A DNA stretch of 64,000 bases from Eutypa lata (Eukaryota > Ascomycota > Sordariomycetes > Xylariales > Diatrypaceae): the NCBI GenBank assembly GCA_022661535.1, contig JAKULF010000015.1:434001-498000 (forward strand). The letters are read 5' to 3'. Shown here in pieces: positions 1 through 12,060 of the stretch; the stretch's first letter is position 1, and each line of letters begins with the position of its first letter. The position numbers and the translations under genes are program-made. The notes beneath the pieces were generated by a model. The model was not told the origin of the DNA and searched no databases. It saw only the letters and a list, made by a program, of their open reading frames with translations.

Positions 1-2149
1 AATAATCTGAGGTCTACCCGTTTGGGAGACTCAGGCTTTCGTTTTGGGTCGCTCTAAGGCATATCATTGGTTCTCTACTGAATACAATGCAAGTTGACGG
101 CAACTAGCTACGATACAAGCAAACTCCGTTGGCTTTGCTGGTTGTTGTTGGCCTTTATTTGTAGTCTAGCTAGGTATGTACTTGGCAGACCTTGGAATGG
201 GACTTCAAGGTTAACCAACATATCTTGACTTAATTCACTTGCATCGTCATACCACTATTATACACCCACTGCCCTTCAATTATGCTGTAGGTCCTTAGTA
301 GCCCCTGAAGCTGTCGTGGGCCCGGCCCTTCAGTGGGTAGTACTACCATCACCTGGCTGCTAACCTGAGCCATTATACCTAACTTCAAAGTGTCTCGTGT
401 AGGCCTAGCAAATACCCTTTTATTCACCAAGCTTTGGAATACGGCCTTAGGTATTACTAGACAACACTTCCACTTGTCATTTTATTAACTAAACTTGAAA
501 TATAACAAGAGGCATTATTCTCTAACATATGTTTAATTGTCTTTGTTTATTATATTATTGACTAGGCGTTGACGTGTGACCTCATATTTCTAATTAACAT
601 ATCTTTACAAATATTTGGATTGAGCAAACAATGTAATATGACTGTAAGTACGACTAGCTAGCATTTTTCTGGCCGTTAATGGAATGTTAGACTGTTTTGA
701 GTTTTCATATAAAGGATAAGCCTTGCTTCTCATTTCGAGATCATGCATCATCTTCCTACTATCCCAAAGAAGCACATCTAGTAGTCTCTTACACAAGTTT
801 TAAAATTACTAATCAACTGAGACAACTCCTAAATTCTCCTCTATCATTTTCTTAACCAAGAGCCTTGCCTTTACTTGAACCAAATTATCGTTATAAACCT
901 CTACTCACTGTTACTATCCACTGTTGATTCCATCATGTGTACAGAGTACATGCAGACATACACCTGTGGGTGTAGGAAGGGAACAGGGTATCGACCAGAT
1001 GGCCGACAAGGCTGTAACAGCGGCAGAGCCGCATGCCCTGTGAGGCAAGAGAAGCCAACACCTATGGCAACTAAATGTCTCGGTTGTGCACTTCGTGATA
1101 GCTCTAACTGAGCCAATCACTGTCTTACTCCGAACATGGATAAGATATCGTCTGAAAGGCAAGACGGTGGTGGCCGGAGTGTTGTACTCGAGTGTTACTT
1201 CAACTGGGGTTGGGTTTGTTTGTCTTGACTCAAGAGCGGGCTTTATCACAGTTATTCATTCATTCTTTGGTTTGGGGTTGTTACTGTCATTCGTTTACTT
1301 CTATGTTGCACTCTTGAGAGTGGGTTGTTGAACATCCAATCTGCAGCTCATGCAACTTGCCTAGCTATTTAGACATGATTTTAAATCATAGAAATTAAGT
1401 CTGATAACTTACCTAATCATTTGACCTTTCTTATCACCCTTTATTGCTTATAATGTTCATGAAAAGCATTTTCTCTATGATTGTTTCTTGTTATATTAAA
1501 TTATTCAAGAAAACTCCTGATTTTACCATTAAATATATCACGTTATCCCTTATCGTATGAAGTATAGGGCATTTGGTAGGAAATGATAATTGTCTGGCTA
1601 GATACAAGATTTGCAGCTAGGTGTAATAGATCTATATATTCTAAATAGGGGTTCATTAACTGTGACAAAATAAGATTTATTGTCTTTATTAAAACAAAAC
1701 AAATCAGTTACTCCTTTAAGCCGCTCTTTAAACACTAAAGATCTGATCCGATCCATTTACTACATAAATAATAACTCTATCCATACCTTTCACATTTAAG
1801 TTTTCTAAATTAAGGTAATTGATTTTATTAAACGTATCCTTGCATTATAAAAGCAATGGCATAATATCAGCTTCACCATAATTGCAACCAATGCAAGCCC
1901 TTTGATTAAAAGAAGTAAGAAGGGTGTTGAGATAATGTTTAAAGATTTAACAAGAAAAAAAAAGGGTCAGCGTGGGATGGTCAAGGTCAGCACAGTAGAT
2001 GATTCCCCGCAGCTAAGATGTTCCAATAATCAAGATCACTACATTGCCTAGTGTTACTTTTGGGCCTGATGAAATAGGTGAGGGCTCAGCCATTTTCCAT
2101 GGCTGATCCATGAAAGAATCTCCTGCCATTTTATACTCTCAACTTAGCT
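1..2149. other. Intergenic, no gene recognised
   Basis: AT-leaning non-coding sequence. Several open frames of 60-110 codons overlap one another on both strands around 875-1331, but none has recognisable protein character, a plausible exon structure or a continuation beyond a splice site. I see no RNA gene. A short A-run and weak AT-rich stretches occur at 1,900-1,970. The 3' end of the APH-like gene lies just to the right on the minus strand. Confidence 0.6.
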
Positions 2150-3577
2150 TCACTTTGCCACCAGACACTGAATCGATCTTGGTGTGACTTCATCCTTTAA
2201 TGCTTTCACCTTGGTCATGTACGCGATGCCTTCCCACAGCTTTCTTTGAACCAATAACTTGCGCGCCGGAACTTCATCTATAAATACATTTACACGCTCT
2301 TGTAAGTCCTCCCCCGGGTAGCATTTCTCGTTGATATACCGGAAAGCGAACCAATCTATATCTGTCCAATTTTCCAAAGCATTAGCCACAAGGAACCCGC
2401 TATCCTCTTTCCCCATATCCCACTCGTTTGACAAGAGTTCATTTCCGTATCTCTCTCGCTCTAGCGTGCGCATGATGCCAAGAAACCGGTCGAATTGCTC
2501 GATATATCGTTGGTACATGAAATCGTAGGCCAGCATCGTGGGGTCGGGATTGGCAAGCCATAAGGGCGGCTTGAAGAATTGACAGGGAATGACACGACTC
2601 CATTCCCAATCCAGAACGCAGACAATGTCCATCTCATGGTTGACAATTAGGTTGAAGGGTTCGAAATCTCCATGAACCAAGACAAACGGACCTTGGTCGA
2701 AGCGGCGATCCACCCATTTATCAGCATACTGGCGGAATATGTTGAGATGGTACAATGCGTCTGCACCTTCATCCTCATCTTCGGTGACGCTGCTTCGACC
2801 CTGGGCGAATGCGTTGTCGGCTAGGTCCAAGAGCATCGATGTATACGCACTAGCCGAGGCCAAGGTACCATTCTCATAATAAGAAGCCTGGATGCGTGAC
2901 GGATTTAGCCCTTCAAGTTCCTGCATGTTGATGTCTATCGATGTGGTCATTTTTGACACCTCGAAGCCGTCTTGACTAGGTCGTAAACACCCTATAGAGG
3001 GGAATTCTAGTCTTCTTAGTTGAATATGAATCTTAGCAAGTGAATAATAGAGACGTTCCCGCTGCGTGTCGGACATGGATTTCAACTGAGCGAACGATAG
3101 TTTTTCACCCTCGATGTATTCAAGGATCAAGAATGACGCTAGCGGTTCCGAGCTTTCGCTCAGGCCATATGCCACGATCTTTGGAATGGGAATGTCTGTC
3201 CGTTCGGATATAACTCTGGCAAGGGAAAAACAAGGAGTTTAGCATTCACGTAAGCTGGGAAAGTGGGAAGATATGCAGACATACACCATTGTCGCGATCT
3301 CGCTTTCAAGCTTGCTCTTCGCTCCGAAGGCTAGACAAGGCGCAAGAGGTATACGCACTACCCACTTCTGGCAATCATCGAATGCAACGAAGAAGCATAT
3401 GTTGTAGCTTCCCCGGATAGGCTCCGCAAAGTAGTGGCAGTCGTGGCCGTCGTGATATGAAGCTGCAAGCTCGCATACCTGTTCTTTGCGAATCAACGCG
3501 ATGAACTTGTCACGTTCGCTGTGCACGTGCGCCTTCACGATGGAGTCCCTGACCTGCTGGGGCCCGGCCGACGGCAT
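2150..3577 (-). CDS. APH/choline-kinase-like phosphotransferase family protein
   Basis: Two exons (3577..3285 and 3215..2150) joined across a 69-bp intron with a GTATGT donor and CCAG acceptor give 452 residues, a normal length for fungal proteins of this family. The kinase-like fold is supported by the Brenner-type motif LVHGDFEPFN (His279, Asp281, Asn286), followed by the metal-binding Asp300 in LDWEW. The N-terminal lobe contains a nucleotide-binding-like stretch with VVRIPL near residue 72. Family knowledge: the APH superfamily transfers phosphate from ATP to small hydroxylated substrates or proteins. Fungal members are greatly expanded and mostly uncharacterised, and antibiotic resistance cannot be assumed. 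A predicted soluble cytosolic protein with no signal peptide seen. The P450 gene at 4542 is transcribed away from it, so the two share a promoter region of about 960 bases. Confidence 0.85.
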
Positions 3578-4541
3578 CTTCCGAGAGTGGTTTCTCCTAA
3601 GAGATCCCCTTCTGTTTCAAGCTCTAGAGATAACAAGGCTGTTCCCGATGAGATCTTTTTCTGATGATTTCAGAGCGAAGCTGATATCATAACAGGAGAG
3701 TTGTGACGTCCTATGATTGGAAGGAGATTTAGTTTCGACCTATTAGCCTCAGGTTGTATTGTTGCGGCGTTGTGGCTAATTTAGCGCTGGAGGCTAACTA
3801 ACCTACTTTCATCTACCAAGTACATACTTGTATGTAGTTAGTCAATCTAAGAGTGGGGCTGGATAGGGAGATTTGGATAAGGGGGATTTCGGAGCTCATC
3901 GCGTGAAAATATCTCCGTCCTCTAGTTTTCGTAATGAAGTGTGTTGATATTATATATTACAATGGGAGATGTGCCATCGCTGCCTGTCCATAAAATTATA
4001 CATACAAGATTATGAAATTTGATATTTTTAGAATCGGGAAATATTAATAGTTGCTACTTCGTAGATGAATAGTAAGTTGAAGGTGGGCTTTTTTAAGCCG
4101 GTGTAGCATAACAAACAGTACTTACGTATAATATTCTATGTGATTGGTCGGCTTAGGGTGGGCTTAATAATACTCGCTTATACTTGGAGAGAGTTAAAAA
4201 CAAGAGTTTGTTGGTGTTGGTAGGGCGTTGACAGGGGTGGTAGGATAATGTAGTTATCTAAAGACTTTGCATCCCTTACTCGAGAAGGTATAATTGGCTG
4301 AACTTGTTATAACATGCCTTAAGATTATATATTAATATATAACGGGTTGGCAAGCTGGTCCGGCAGTTATTTAATAGTATAGATTTGTACGAGCACCATA
4401 TCCTTTCATTTATCCCCATTACCTCCTAAACAAATGAGTCAACTAGTAGCCATTTCCCAAGCCACTTTTACCGCACGTATTGATTGTTAAAGGCTCACCC
4501 TTTAGGATTTTCTCTCTGCCATATCAAGTTATTAAGTGATC
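3578..4541. promoter_or_regulatory. Divergent intergenic region between APH-like gene and first P450
   Basis: About 960 bases separate the start codons of two genes pointing outward, so this interval should contain both promoters. It is AT-rich. I cannot assign a specific factor site with confidence. The layout is inferred from the gene starts, not from a recognised element. Confidence 0.5.
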
Positions 4542-6316
4542 ATGGCATTCACCGTAATAACGGCCTTTGGAGGCTTACTGGTTACTTATCTTTTTCTGGG
4601 AGTTATAGTTCCATATTTCTTTCGACTTCTCCTTAATATGACCCAAGATGCGAAAGAACCACCTAGTATCGTGACCGGGCTTCCCTTCGTCGGACCCTTG
4701 GTTGGAATCACCAGGGAAAAGTCAAACTTTTATCTTCGACTAAGGTCTGGCACCTATGTTTGAAAAGCTCATACCAGAGTTTCCTTACGCCGCCCCGTAA
4801 GAGCTGACCCGATCCTCGTGAATAGGGACACATATAGGCACCCTATCTACACTCTTCGTCTTCCCTTTTTCCGAATTTACGTAGTCAATTCTACTAAGCT
4901 CATCCCCGTTTTGCAGAAGCAGTGGCGTACTATAAGCTTTGCCGCAATTGCAGCCGATGCAGGCTCTCTTGTTGGAATGAGCAAAGAGGCTGTCGAGGTA
5001 ATGCACAGAGATCTAACGGACGAAAAGAGCTTCAGCGTGAGCTGGCCCCGGTTTATCACGCCTGTGATGGGGCCTGGGCAGGAACTCGATGCGATTAATA
5101 GGAAGGCAATCGAGGTCTTCGCTGTCGAGATGGAGAAGCTGAGGGGACAAGGGACTACAAAGGTCGGCCTCTGGCAGTGGACGCGTCAGGCGATGGTCAC
5201 ATCCACTACAGAAGCCGTCTGGGGACCCCAGAACCCATACAGAGATCCCGTTATTGCCGAGGCCTGGAGGTGAGTACAATCACTTCATTCTTCTTCCAAT
5301 TCACAATTGAAGACTTCTGGATTAACCCAGCCTGATGGCAATTGTTTAGGACATTCGAGTCGGGCTTCTTGACTCTTTCCATGTTCCCATTGCCTTCAGT
5401 CTTTTCCCCCAAGCTCTTTCGCGCGCGCGAACTTGCTGCTGCTGCCATGATCGATTATATGCGTAAGGGCGGGTACAAAACAGCCTCCGGGCTGGTCCGC
5501 AAACGCTACGAGCACCACCGACATCACTTTGGCCTCAGCATTGAAGACATTGCGCGTGGTGAGCTTGGCAACACGTTTGCCGTTTTGGGTAATTCAACGC
5601 CCTGTGCCCTATGGGTGCTATACCATGTCTTCTCCGACGACCGAGTACTGGCCGATGTCCGTCGGGAGGTGTCAGCTCTTGTTCAGGAGAAGAACGATAA
5701 CGGTGCCATCACTAGCTACGTTGACCTGGCCAGCATCCGTACATCTTGCCCTGTGCTTTTGAGTACCTTCCAGGAAACGTTGCGCTACCGCGCCGTCAAC
5801 CCCGGACCACGCAAACTTCTTGAGGATGTCAAGTTAGACAAAAGCATCTTTCCCATCAAGGAGGACATCTTTCTCAAAAAGGGCAGCATGCTAATGATTC
5901 CGGCTCCAGTACAACACACCGATGTTTCAGCATGGGGCGAGGATGCCCGTGAATTCGACTACATGCGTTTCGCACGCAAGCTAGAGCCAGGGAGGAAGAA
6001 GCCAAATCGGGTAGCTTTTCGTGCTTTTGGCGGCGGCCATGTACTCTGTCCGGGACGGCATTTTGCTAGTACTGAGATCATGGCACTGACAGCATTATTG
6101 GTACTTCAGTTCGACATTGTACCTGTCGTAGGCAAGTGGGTTGAGCCCACGTGGAAGAACTCGCCACTCCAGGCAGGTTTTCCGATCATAGACGATGACA
6201 TTAGAGTTGAACTTCGACCTAGAGACTTAAGCAAGAAGTGGCATGTAGAATTCTCAGGGTCAGACGAGGCGATAGAGATAGTTTCGGAGGATATCAAGGG
6301 AGCGAAGGACCATTGA
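4542..6316 (+). CDS. Cytochrome P450, CYP7/CYP8-like fungal group (first of a tandem pair)
   Basis: Exons 4542..4744, 4826..5269 and 5350..6316 encode 537 residues. A hydrophobic N-terminal anchor (about residues 3-27) precedes a proline-rich hinge. The K-helix ExxR is ETLR at 358-361, and the heme loop is FGGGHVLCPGRHFA with ligand Cys449. The FGGG...LCPGRHFA form resembles fungal P450s usually annotated as CYP7/CYP8-like. Family knowledge: heme mono-oxygenase at the ER membrane using a P450 reductase; the substrate is unknown. The first ATG after the upstream stop is at 4542. Intron 1 (81 bp) has a weak GTCTGG donor but a good CTGAC branch point at 4804. It is a multiple of three and contains an in-frame TGA, so retention would truncate the protein. 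Intron 2 has a GTGAGT donor. Paralogue of the gene at 7732, with introns at equivalent places. Confidence 0.9.
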
Positions 6317-7731
6317 AGTTTATCTAACCGTAACGTTCGTTGGGCGTGAGAAACACTCGCTGTTTCAATTCAGGCTATCTCTTATGAAGCCTAATCTTAT
6401 TCATCCTGGGAATATCCATTGCCGTCGTCTTTAAATTAAGCTCCGTTCGATTTTGGATTTTGATTTGACGGTTGTTTGGTTTATACATTTAAACACTGAT
6501 ATTCCAAGTCTATCAACAATTTAACTACTGCACTCTCCCTTACAATTTTAATATCAGTAAAATGGCTCTATTACACCAGGTGATAAGTTAGTACAGTAAA
6601 ATTGGAGGTTTGCTATATACTACGACGATACCCTCTCCAGACGATATACTTCTGGTGTGATCTCTACGGGCCGTCAAAATGTGGCTTAAGATGCTTCTGG
6701 ACACATAGAAGACTCTGTCGCGTTAGCAGCTTTGATTGTCTCTGCCGGGCGGGAGCATCCAGTTCGTAGTTAATACTATACACGGACCATCATTTTCACC
6801 CACTGTGGGCGAGCAGATATGTTGACTGTGCCATGTCGACCAATAACCCGAAGTCACTAACCGCAACCATCCTTCTCAGGCGTTGGGTTGGTTCAAGGTT
6901 ACACTAGGACGAAAATTGGCCCACTCATACTGTTAATAGTACAGACTATTTATCATTTCAAGTTGCTTCAGTGAGTCCTTGCTCATAGACAATTATTTCA
7001 GGTGATGTCTTATGGCCATTTATTGGATGGTCTCTAAATAGAATGGTAAAACCATTACATACGCACATATCAATAGATGTTGGTTCGCAGTCATTAAAGG
7101 AAATGGGGCCGAAACCGTCGGGGCCAATGTGCGTTAGTGCTAACACTTTGGACATGCAGCAGACCATACCCTGGAATACGAAAACCAGAGCTTGCCCAAT
7201 CAGAGTTTCTTGTTAGTTCAGCGTTGTATTCCATCTCTTGCGTAGGAACAAGGGGGGGCGATGAGGGGGTGGGGGTGAAATTAACATTTTTCAGCCGTAC
7301 CAATAGCCCCACGCCCATTTTGTCGCTCGTCAACATGGGGCTCTTGTTCTTGTCCTATAATGCTTTCCCTGGCAGAAAAGCATGTTAGCTGTATTGGCTC
7401 TTCTCAGTTAGTTTCAGCACTAGCCGCTGCTGTCCAGCAACTCCATGTCTAAGGTCCGGGCCCCTTGTCATGCCAGGCTATAATTACATGTTGTAGATTT
7501 AGGCAGTGCCGCATATTCCATGCCGCAACTCTGTACAGTTGATTTTATGCCACTTTTTATGCAACCAAAGGCCTTCTATTAGGTTCTATGGTTTGAGACT
7601 GGTATCTTTACTGTCCCTACCTACTTCGAACTGCATATCCAGGCGTCTCCAAGTCGATCAACGTGCTGTATTCTTCACTTGAGTGAACCTTTGTGTCGTT
7701 TTTCTTATTGCTGAATCACTCGAGTTCAAAC
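6317..7731. other. Intergenic between the two P450 genes
   Basis: About 1.4 kb with no supported gene. Small overlapping open frames around 6958-7388 on both strands look like chance frames. A G-rich run lies at 7250-7275. The promoter of the second P450 presumably lies in the last few hundred bases. Confidence 0.5.
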
Positions 7732-9414
7732 ATGGGTTATTTGCTGTTATCGGCTGTTAGTGTAGTGATCATACTAACTTCATATCACATTGGCAATTTT
7801 CTCACTATATCCCATGACTCGAGGGAGCCGCCACTCATCCAGCCAAAAGTACCCCATATTGGACATGTGATCGGCCTTCTACAATATGGCACTGGATATT
7901 ATACAAAGATTGCGTTCGTCTTCTAAACAAGACTCAACTTACTATAATTCATGGCTAATCACTTGGAGGTATTCTAGGGAGAGGTGTAACAAACCAATCT
8001 TCACACTAGGCCTCCCACGAGCTAGGATGTACATCGTCACATCGCCTATTCTAGTCGCGGCATGCGATAGACGGTCGAAGATTGTGTCGTTTGCACCATA
8101 CGTTGTCGATTTCGCCAGGCGGATACTCGTAGCGAGCCAGCATGGCATAGGCCTTCTCTCTGAGGACCTGCCCGAAGATAGGGGCACCGAAACCCTCCGC
8201 CCCGAGACAATGAAGACTATGCATCAATCTCTTAAACCGGGTGAAGTTTTGGATGACACAAGCCGGGCATTTTTAAAAAATGTATTAAGCTTTCTCGACT
8301 CGGCAATTGATGTTGGCAACCAAAGGAGCGTTCCCCTATTCCAGTGGATCCAGCGGTTCGTCAGCATAGCCAGCACCAACGTAATATACGGGCCAGAAAA
8401 GAACCCGATGCAGGATCCTGAGGTCTTGGATGGCTTTTGGTATGTCACCCGATTGTTTTTGAGCCATATATATAACGTAAGCTTACGCATCTGCTCAGGG
8501 CGGTGGACAGAGATTTTGCCTTGCTAGGCTTAATGGTACTACCTGAGCTTGTCGCACGCAAAGGAAGCCGTGGAAGGAAGCGATTTTTTACAGCCTTTCG
8601 CCAGTACTACGCTACTGGGGGTCTTAAAACGGCCTCTCCTCTAATTAAGGCTCGCTATGACGTTAACAATAAACACGGCGTCTCAAACGAAGATATCGCT
8701 CATTTTGATCTCGGGGTCTGTACAGCTTTGCTCGTCAACACCGTGCCGGCTATATACTGGACCTTATGCTATGTCTTCTCAAATGAGGCTCTCCTCGATG
8801 AGTTGAGGCAAGGCATCGAAGCTGTAATATTTAAGCAGGGCACAGTCCCAAAAGTTTCAGCTATAACTGTCAATGTCCCCCAGGTCATCGAAGAATTTCC
8901 GCTCCTCGAGTCGCTCGTCAAAGAAGTACTCCGGGTACAGAGCAACAGTTCTTCCGCCCGCTTCCTGCTGAAGGACGTCCTAGTCAAGGACGGCCATGGA
9001 GATACATATTTACTCAAGAAAGATTCGTTTCTCGCCATGCCATCCGCGCTACTGCACGGTGACGAGGTGGCTTGGGGGCCTACTGCACATAAATTCGACG
9101 CAGCACGCTTTCTTAAGCAGCAGGACCACAAAACGCCAGCATCTGCGCACCGCACATTTGGTGGGGGTAATGCCTTGTGCCCTGGAAGGCATTTTGCAAT
9201 GCATGAGATCATGACTATCTTGATAATCATGGTGTTGAAATACGATATCAAGCCTCCAGAAGGGGAGTGGAAGATGCCCAGGACAAGACACCACATTTCG
9301 ACAAGTATTTTAACCCCTGTACAAGACTTTTTAGTTAGGGTACAGAGAAGAGAAGAGATTCGTGGGATCAGGTGGAACTTTGTCTGGAAACGAGAGGCTA
9401 GAACACCATCATGA
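7732..9414 (+). CDS. Cytochrome P450, CYP7/CYP8-like fungal group (second of a tandem pair)
   Basis: Exons 7732..7913, 7978..8439 and 8499..9414 encode 519 residues. An N-terminal membrane anchor (about residues 3-22) is followed by the P450 fold. The K-helix ExxR is EVLR at 357-360, and the heme loop FGGGNALCPGRHFA has ligand Cys442. Intron 1 (64 bp, GTTCGT donor, GCTAAT branch, CTAG end) and intron 2 (59 bp, GTATGT...TCAG) are both phase 2 and fall at the same places in the fold as in the gene at 4542, which supports tandem duplication. The ATG at 7732 is preferred because an upstream GTG extension adds non-P450-like residues. The enzyme should be an ER-anchored mono-oxygenase of unknown substrate. 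The two proteins have diverged widely outside the motifs, so they need not share a substrate. Confidence 0.9.
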
Positions 9415-9751
9415 GTACTTAAGTAGGCATTGGTTGATATTATGTTGCAACCTTAGGTTACCGGCTGGTACCTAAGGTGTCTTTCCATAGTCAATACAAC
9501 AACACCACCCTTTTACTTTTGCAGATACCCTGCCACATCTTGTATTGGCACTGTCTGTCTCCAAGTTCTTGTAAGTCTATTGCTTACTACCTTCGTGATA
9601 CTATATATGGTCATCTATATTTAAGCCTAGGCCACACATAGAAACAGAGTAGAGGAAACAAATGAACACCTGACAATTGTTCTATCCACGAGGCGTTGTA
9701 GTTGGGGTAATATCGAAGGATATCATAGTTGCGGCATAGCCTTTATATCCT
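9415..9751. terminator. Convergent 3' intergenic spacer
   Basis: About 340 bases between the stop codon of the second P450 and that of the MYND gene on the other strand. Both 3' ends should terminate here. No hairpin or canonical poly(A) signal stands out beyond general AT-richness. Confidence 0.4.
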
Positions 9752-10669
9752 CTACATAGATAGCAGCGTCTCCCATGATGAAGAGGCGGAGTCCTCATTC
9801 CCTGATGACATATCGTTACCCCCCTGTAGCCTACCACACAACATATATCGAGCTTCTGCAAAACCCCTTTCCAGAAGCTCAAACGGTGAAATTTTAGGGT
9901 CGTACGAACGCTCGTCAGGGCCTCGAGAGAGTGTCAATCCATGTCGTTGTGCGATAGCGTCGTTGAATAGTTCGTCCGCTATCGACTTGCCCGTACTAGC
10001 AGGTATTATTAGCGGCGTATAGGCTACACGGTCTTGTTCACAGGATACGTACATGCAGTCTTCGCAACTGCAGGGCCGAGGGCCAGTACCGTGATGTTCA
10101 CATCGATAGCCGATACCGGTATTACCGCAGCAGGTCCATCTAAAGAGCAGATTCAAGATTAATGACTGGGCGGTAATCACTTATCATGTTGCTTCACGGA
10201 ATGATTTGACCTACCTATATCCTTGAGGCCATTCCTTGAACATCTTCGAGTCATCGCACTCAAAGGTTTCCTCATATTTTTGCTTCAACTCCGCCGACTC
10301 TTCAAAGAGGATGTGTCCCCACGCAGTTTGTTCACCAGTGTGCGGTGCTATCCCGTCCCAGGTGATGAGCTCAAGCTCACCGAAGTGGCTTGACCCGTCC
10401 ATACACTTTCTATGCGCGTCGTACCATTTCTTCTCGGGCTTGGGGTTGCAGGAGGCTTTGTGGGATTGCCAGTCGGCACGTTGGCAAGAACTCCCTACGA
10501 ACAGTCAACCTTAGCATAACTGACAGGGACGAAAGTGTGAATAAAGCGATATGGGAGATATATTATTACCACAGAAGACTCGAGACTTGCAGCCTCCGCA
10601 AGAGAAGATGTTCACACCGTCTTCTTTTGTCTTGCCGCAGACGTCGCACATGGGGGTTGGTTGGGTCAT
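9752..10669 (-). CDS. MYND-type zinc-finger protein
   Basis: Exons 10669..10570, 10494..10215 and 10139..9752 close exactly to 255 residues; both introns are 75 bp with GT...AG ends. The N-terminus is a complete MYND finger. Cys8, Cys11, Cys24, Cys27, Cys33, Cys37, His45 and Cys49 give the C-x2-C, C-x2-C, C-x3-C, H-x3-C pattern, with a tryptophan in the last helix. The first intron interrupts the finger between Cys33 and Cys37. The remainder (about residues 60-255) is not a domain I recognise; it has a second cysteine-rich patch just after the second intron (CCGNTG, then CSCEDC), which might bind another metal. Family knowledge: MYND fingers mediate protein-protein contacts, often in transcriptional regulators. 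Function here is unknown. Confidence 0.8.
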
Positions 10670-11837
10670 GGTTGTTGAAGCAGCGGTTGAATGTTGATCA
10701 TAAATGAGACAACAGGAATGCTACTAGATTGAGCTTAATAGAGAATTTTTGGTAATTTTTGAGGGTCACGGAACAATAACACAGTAAAAAGTAGTTGTTA
10801 GTATAGAAAAATAAAAAGGTGAAGATGGTAAGTCAGGAGAAGTCGGGGGGGGACTGGAGGAAGGGGGAAACCTGTGTTTTAAATGTATGACCTTTCCTAA
10901 AGAGGAAATAACATCTGCTGATCTATCCTGCTAGCTTACCGCTAGTTCAGATGTGCTGAAAAGACTCATGTTCTATGCTATTTGGACGCAACAGATGGAT
11001 AGGGGTTAAAAACACCTTTAAGCTCCGTTTACTACGTGGTATTGATGATTTGGTTCAGCGCTTGGGAAACATTAAAGGAAATAATTTACCGATCGTCAAT
11101 TAAGTTACTACTGCGATTTAACTCAATTATTGGAAGCGCTATGGGAATTTGACGTGATGTCGTGTGGTCGCGTACTAATCACCGTACTAATCTGCCCCTG
11201 AGCATATATCTACGGACTCCGTTCAAGATTCCCGAACACCCTTTTCCGCAAACTTGCTTCATTTTCCGAGATCAAAATTACAATGCGATAGTCTTGTTTC
11301 TTGCAACAGTAGGACCTTTATGCTCCGAAAAGAAGTTCTATCCAAATTGCTTACTCCTGTCAGACACGGAAGATATGATCTGCCTCAACACTCCTCTCCA
11401 GGGAAATCAAAAACGTATCATCTTAGGCAAGCCACATTGGCTTTCTAAACCTCGCAAGTCTCCATCTAAGTAAAGATACTTTATGGGTGGTTTATCGATT
11501 GTACAGCACCTCGTCGGCCCATCTTCTAAGATTGGCGATTAAATTATCTATATCGTTCCCTGATTATCTAAGCACTTGAAACAACTATTGAGGGCCATTA
11601 TGGAACATTAGGAAAAGGATAATGTGGGTATTGTTAACCCATCTCACGTACTCCTATGCAGCGTATCAAGAGTTGCAAGCGAATATTGCTCTACCTTTAC
11701 TAGTTTCACGATCTTAGCGAGTCTACTCTCCCATTCTCTCCCAGGAAGAAAGCAGATTACACGGAGAAAGTCTTCCGACTTAGTATCAGCTGTAAGCAAG
11801 CTCTCGGCAGCCTCCCGAGTTACTTACACCGAATTCC
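10670..11837. other. Intergenic, no gene recognised
   Basis: The promoter of the MYND gene lies at the left end. Open frames at 11162-11473 on the plus strand have no recognisable character. A minus-strand frame between about 11625 and 11780 could be a further decayed part of the ankyrin relic to its right, but this is too weak to call. Confidence 0.45.
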
Positions 11838-12060
11838 CATTGGACCAGCCGGCCCATCCCCCATTGATTTCCGTAGCCGAAGCAAATATCCTTACTAAAT
11901 CAGCGCCTAACGTCAGGCGTAGAAGTTTCTGGACAGCCGGGCGTTTCTGTAATCACCCTTTCGCCCAGGCAGTCCAGAGCCGCGTGGAACAGCGTTGCCT
12001 ACTTCATCTTCGCGCCGTACCGCAGTAGCAAGTTAATCACTTCAATGTTTCCGTGCATGG
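11838..12060 (-). pseudogene. Ankyrin-repeat relic with stop codon and frameshift
   Basis: Read on the minus strand from about 12058, the translation HGNIEVINLLLRYGAK is a clear ankyrin-repeat helix pair. It is interrupted by an in-frame TAG at 12001..11999 and resumes with ATLFHAAL. It then needs a frame change near 11940 to continue as VQKLLRLTLGADL, another ankyrin helix. The longest open frame here lies on the opposite strand and is a shadow. The relic sits about 730 bases downstream of the intact F-box/ankyrin gene on the same strand. It may be a decayed 3' part of that gene family or a separate broken copy. Ankyrin identity rests on the GN-x-E-x-x-x-LLL-x-x-GA pattern. Confidence 0.7.

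Noticed and set aside
875..1331. Overlapping open frames of 70-110 codons on both strands
   Set aside because: They overlap one another, lack family resemblance and splice continuity, and have compositions typical of chance frames.
2150..3577. Antibiotic-resistance interpretation of the APH-like gene
   Set aside because: Fungal APH-fold proteins are a large family of unknown roles; only the fold and catalytic residues are supported.
11624..12028. 134-codon plus-strand frame
   Set aside because: It lies opposite the ankyrin relic, whose minus-strand translation is the meaningful one.
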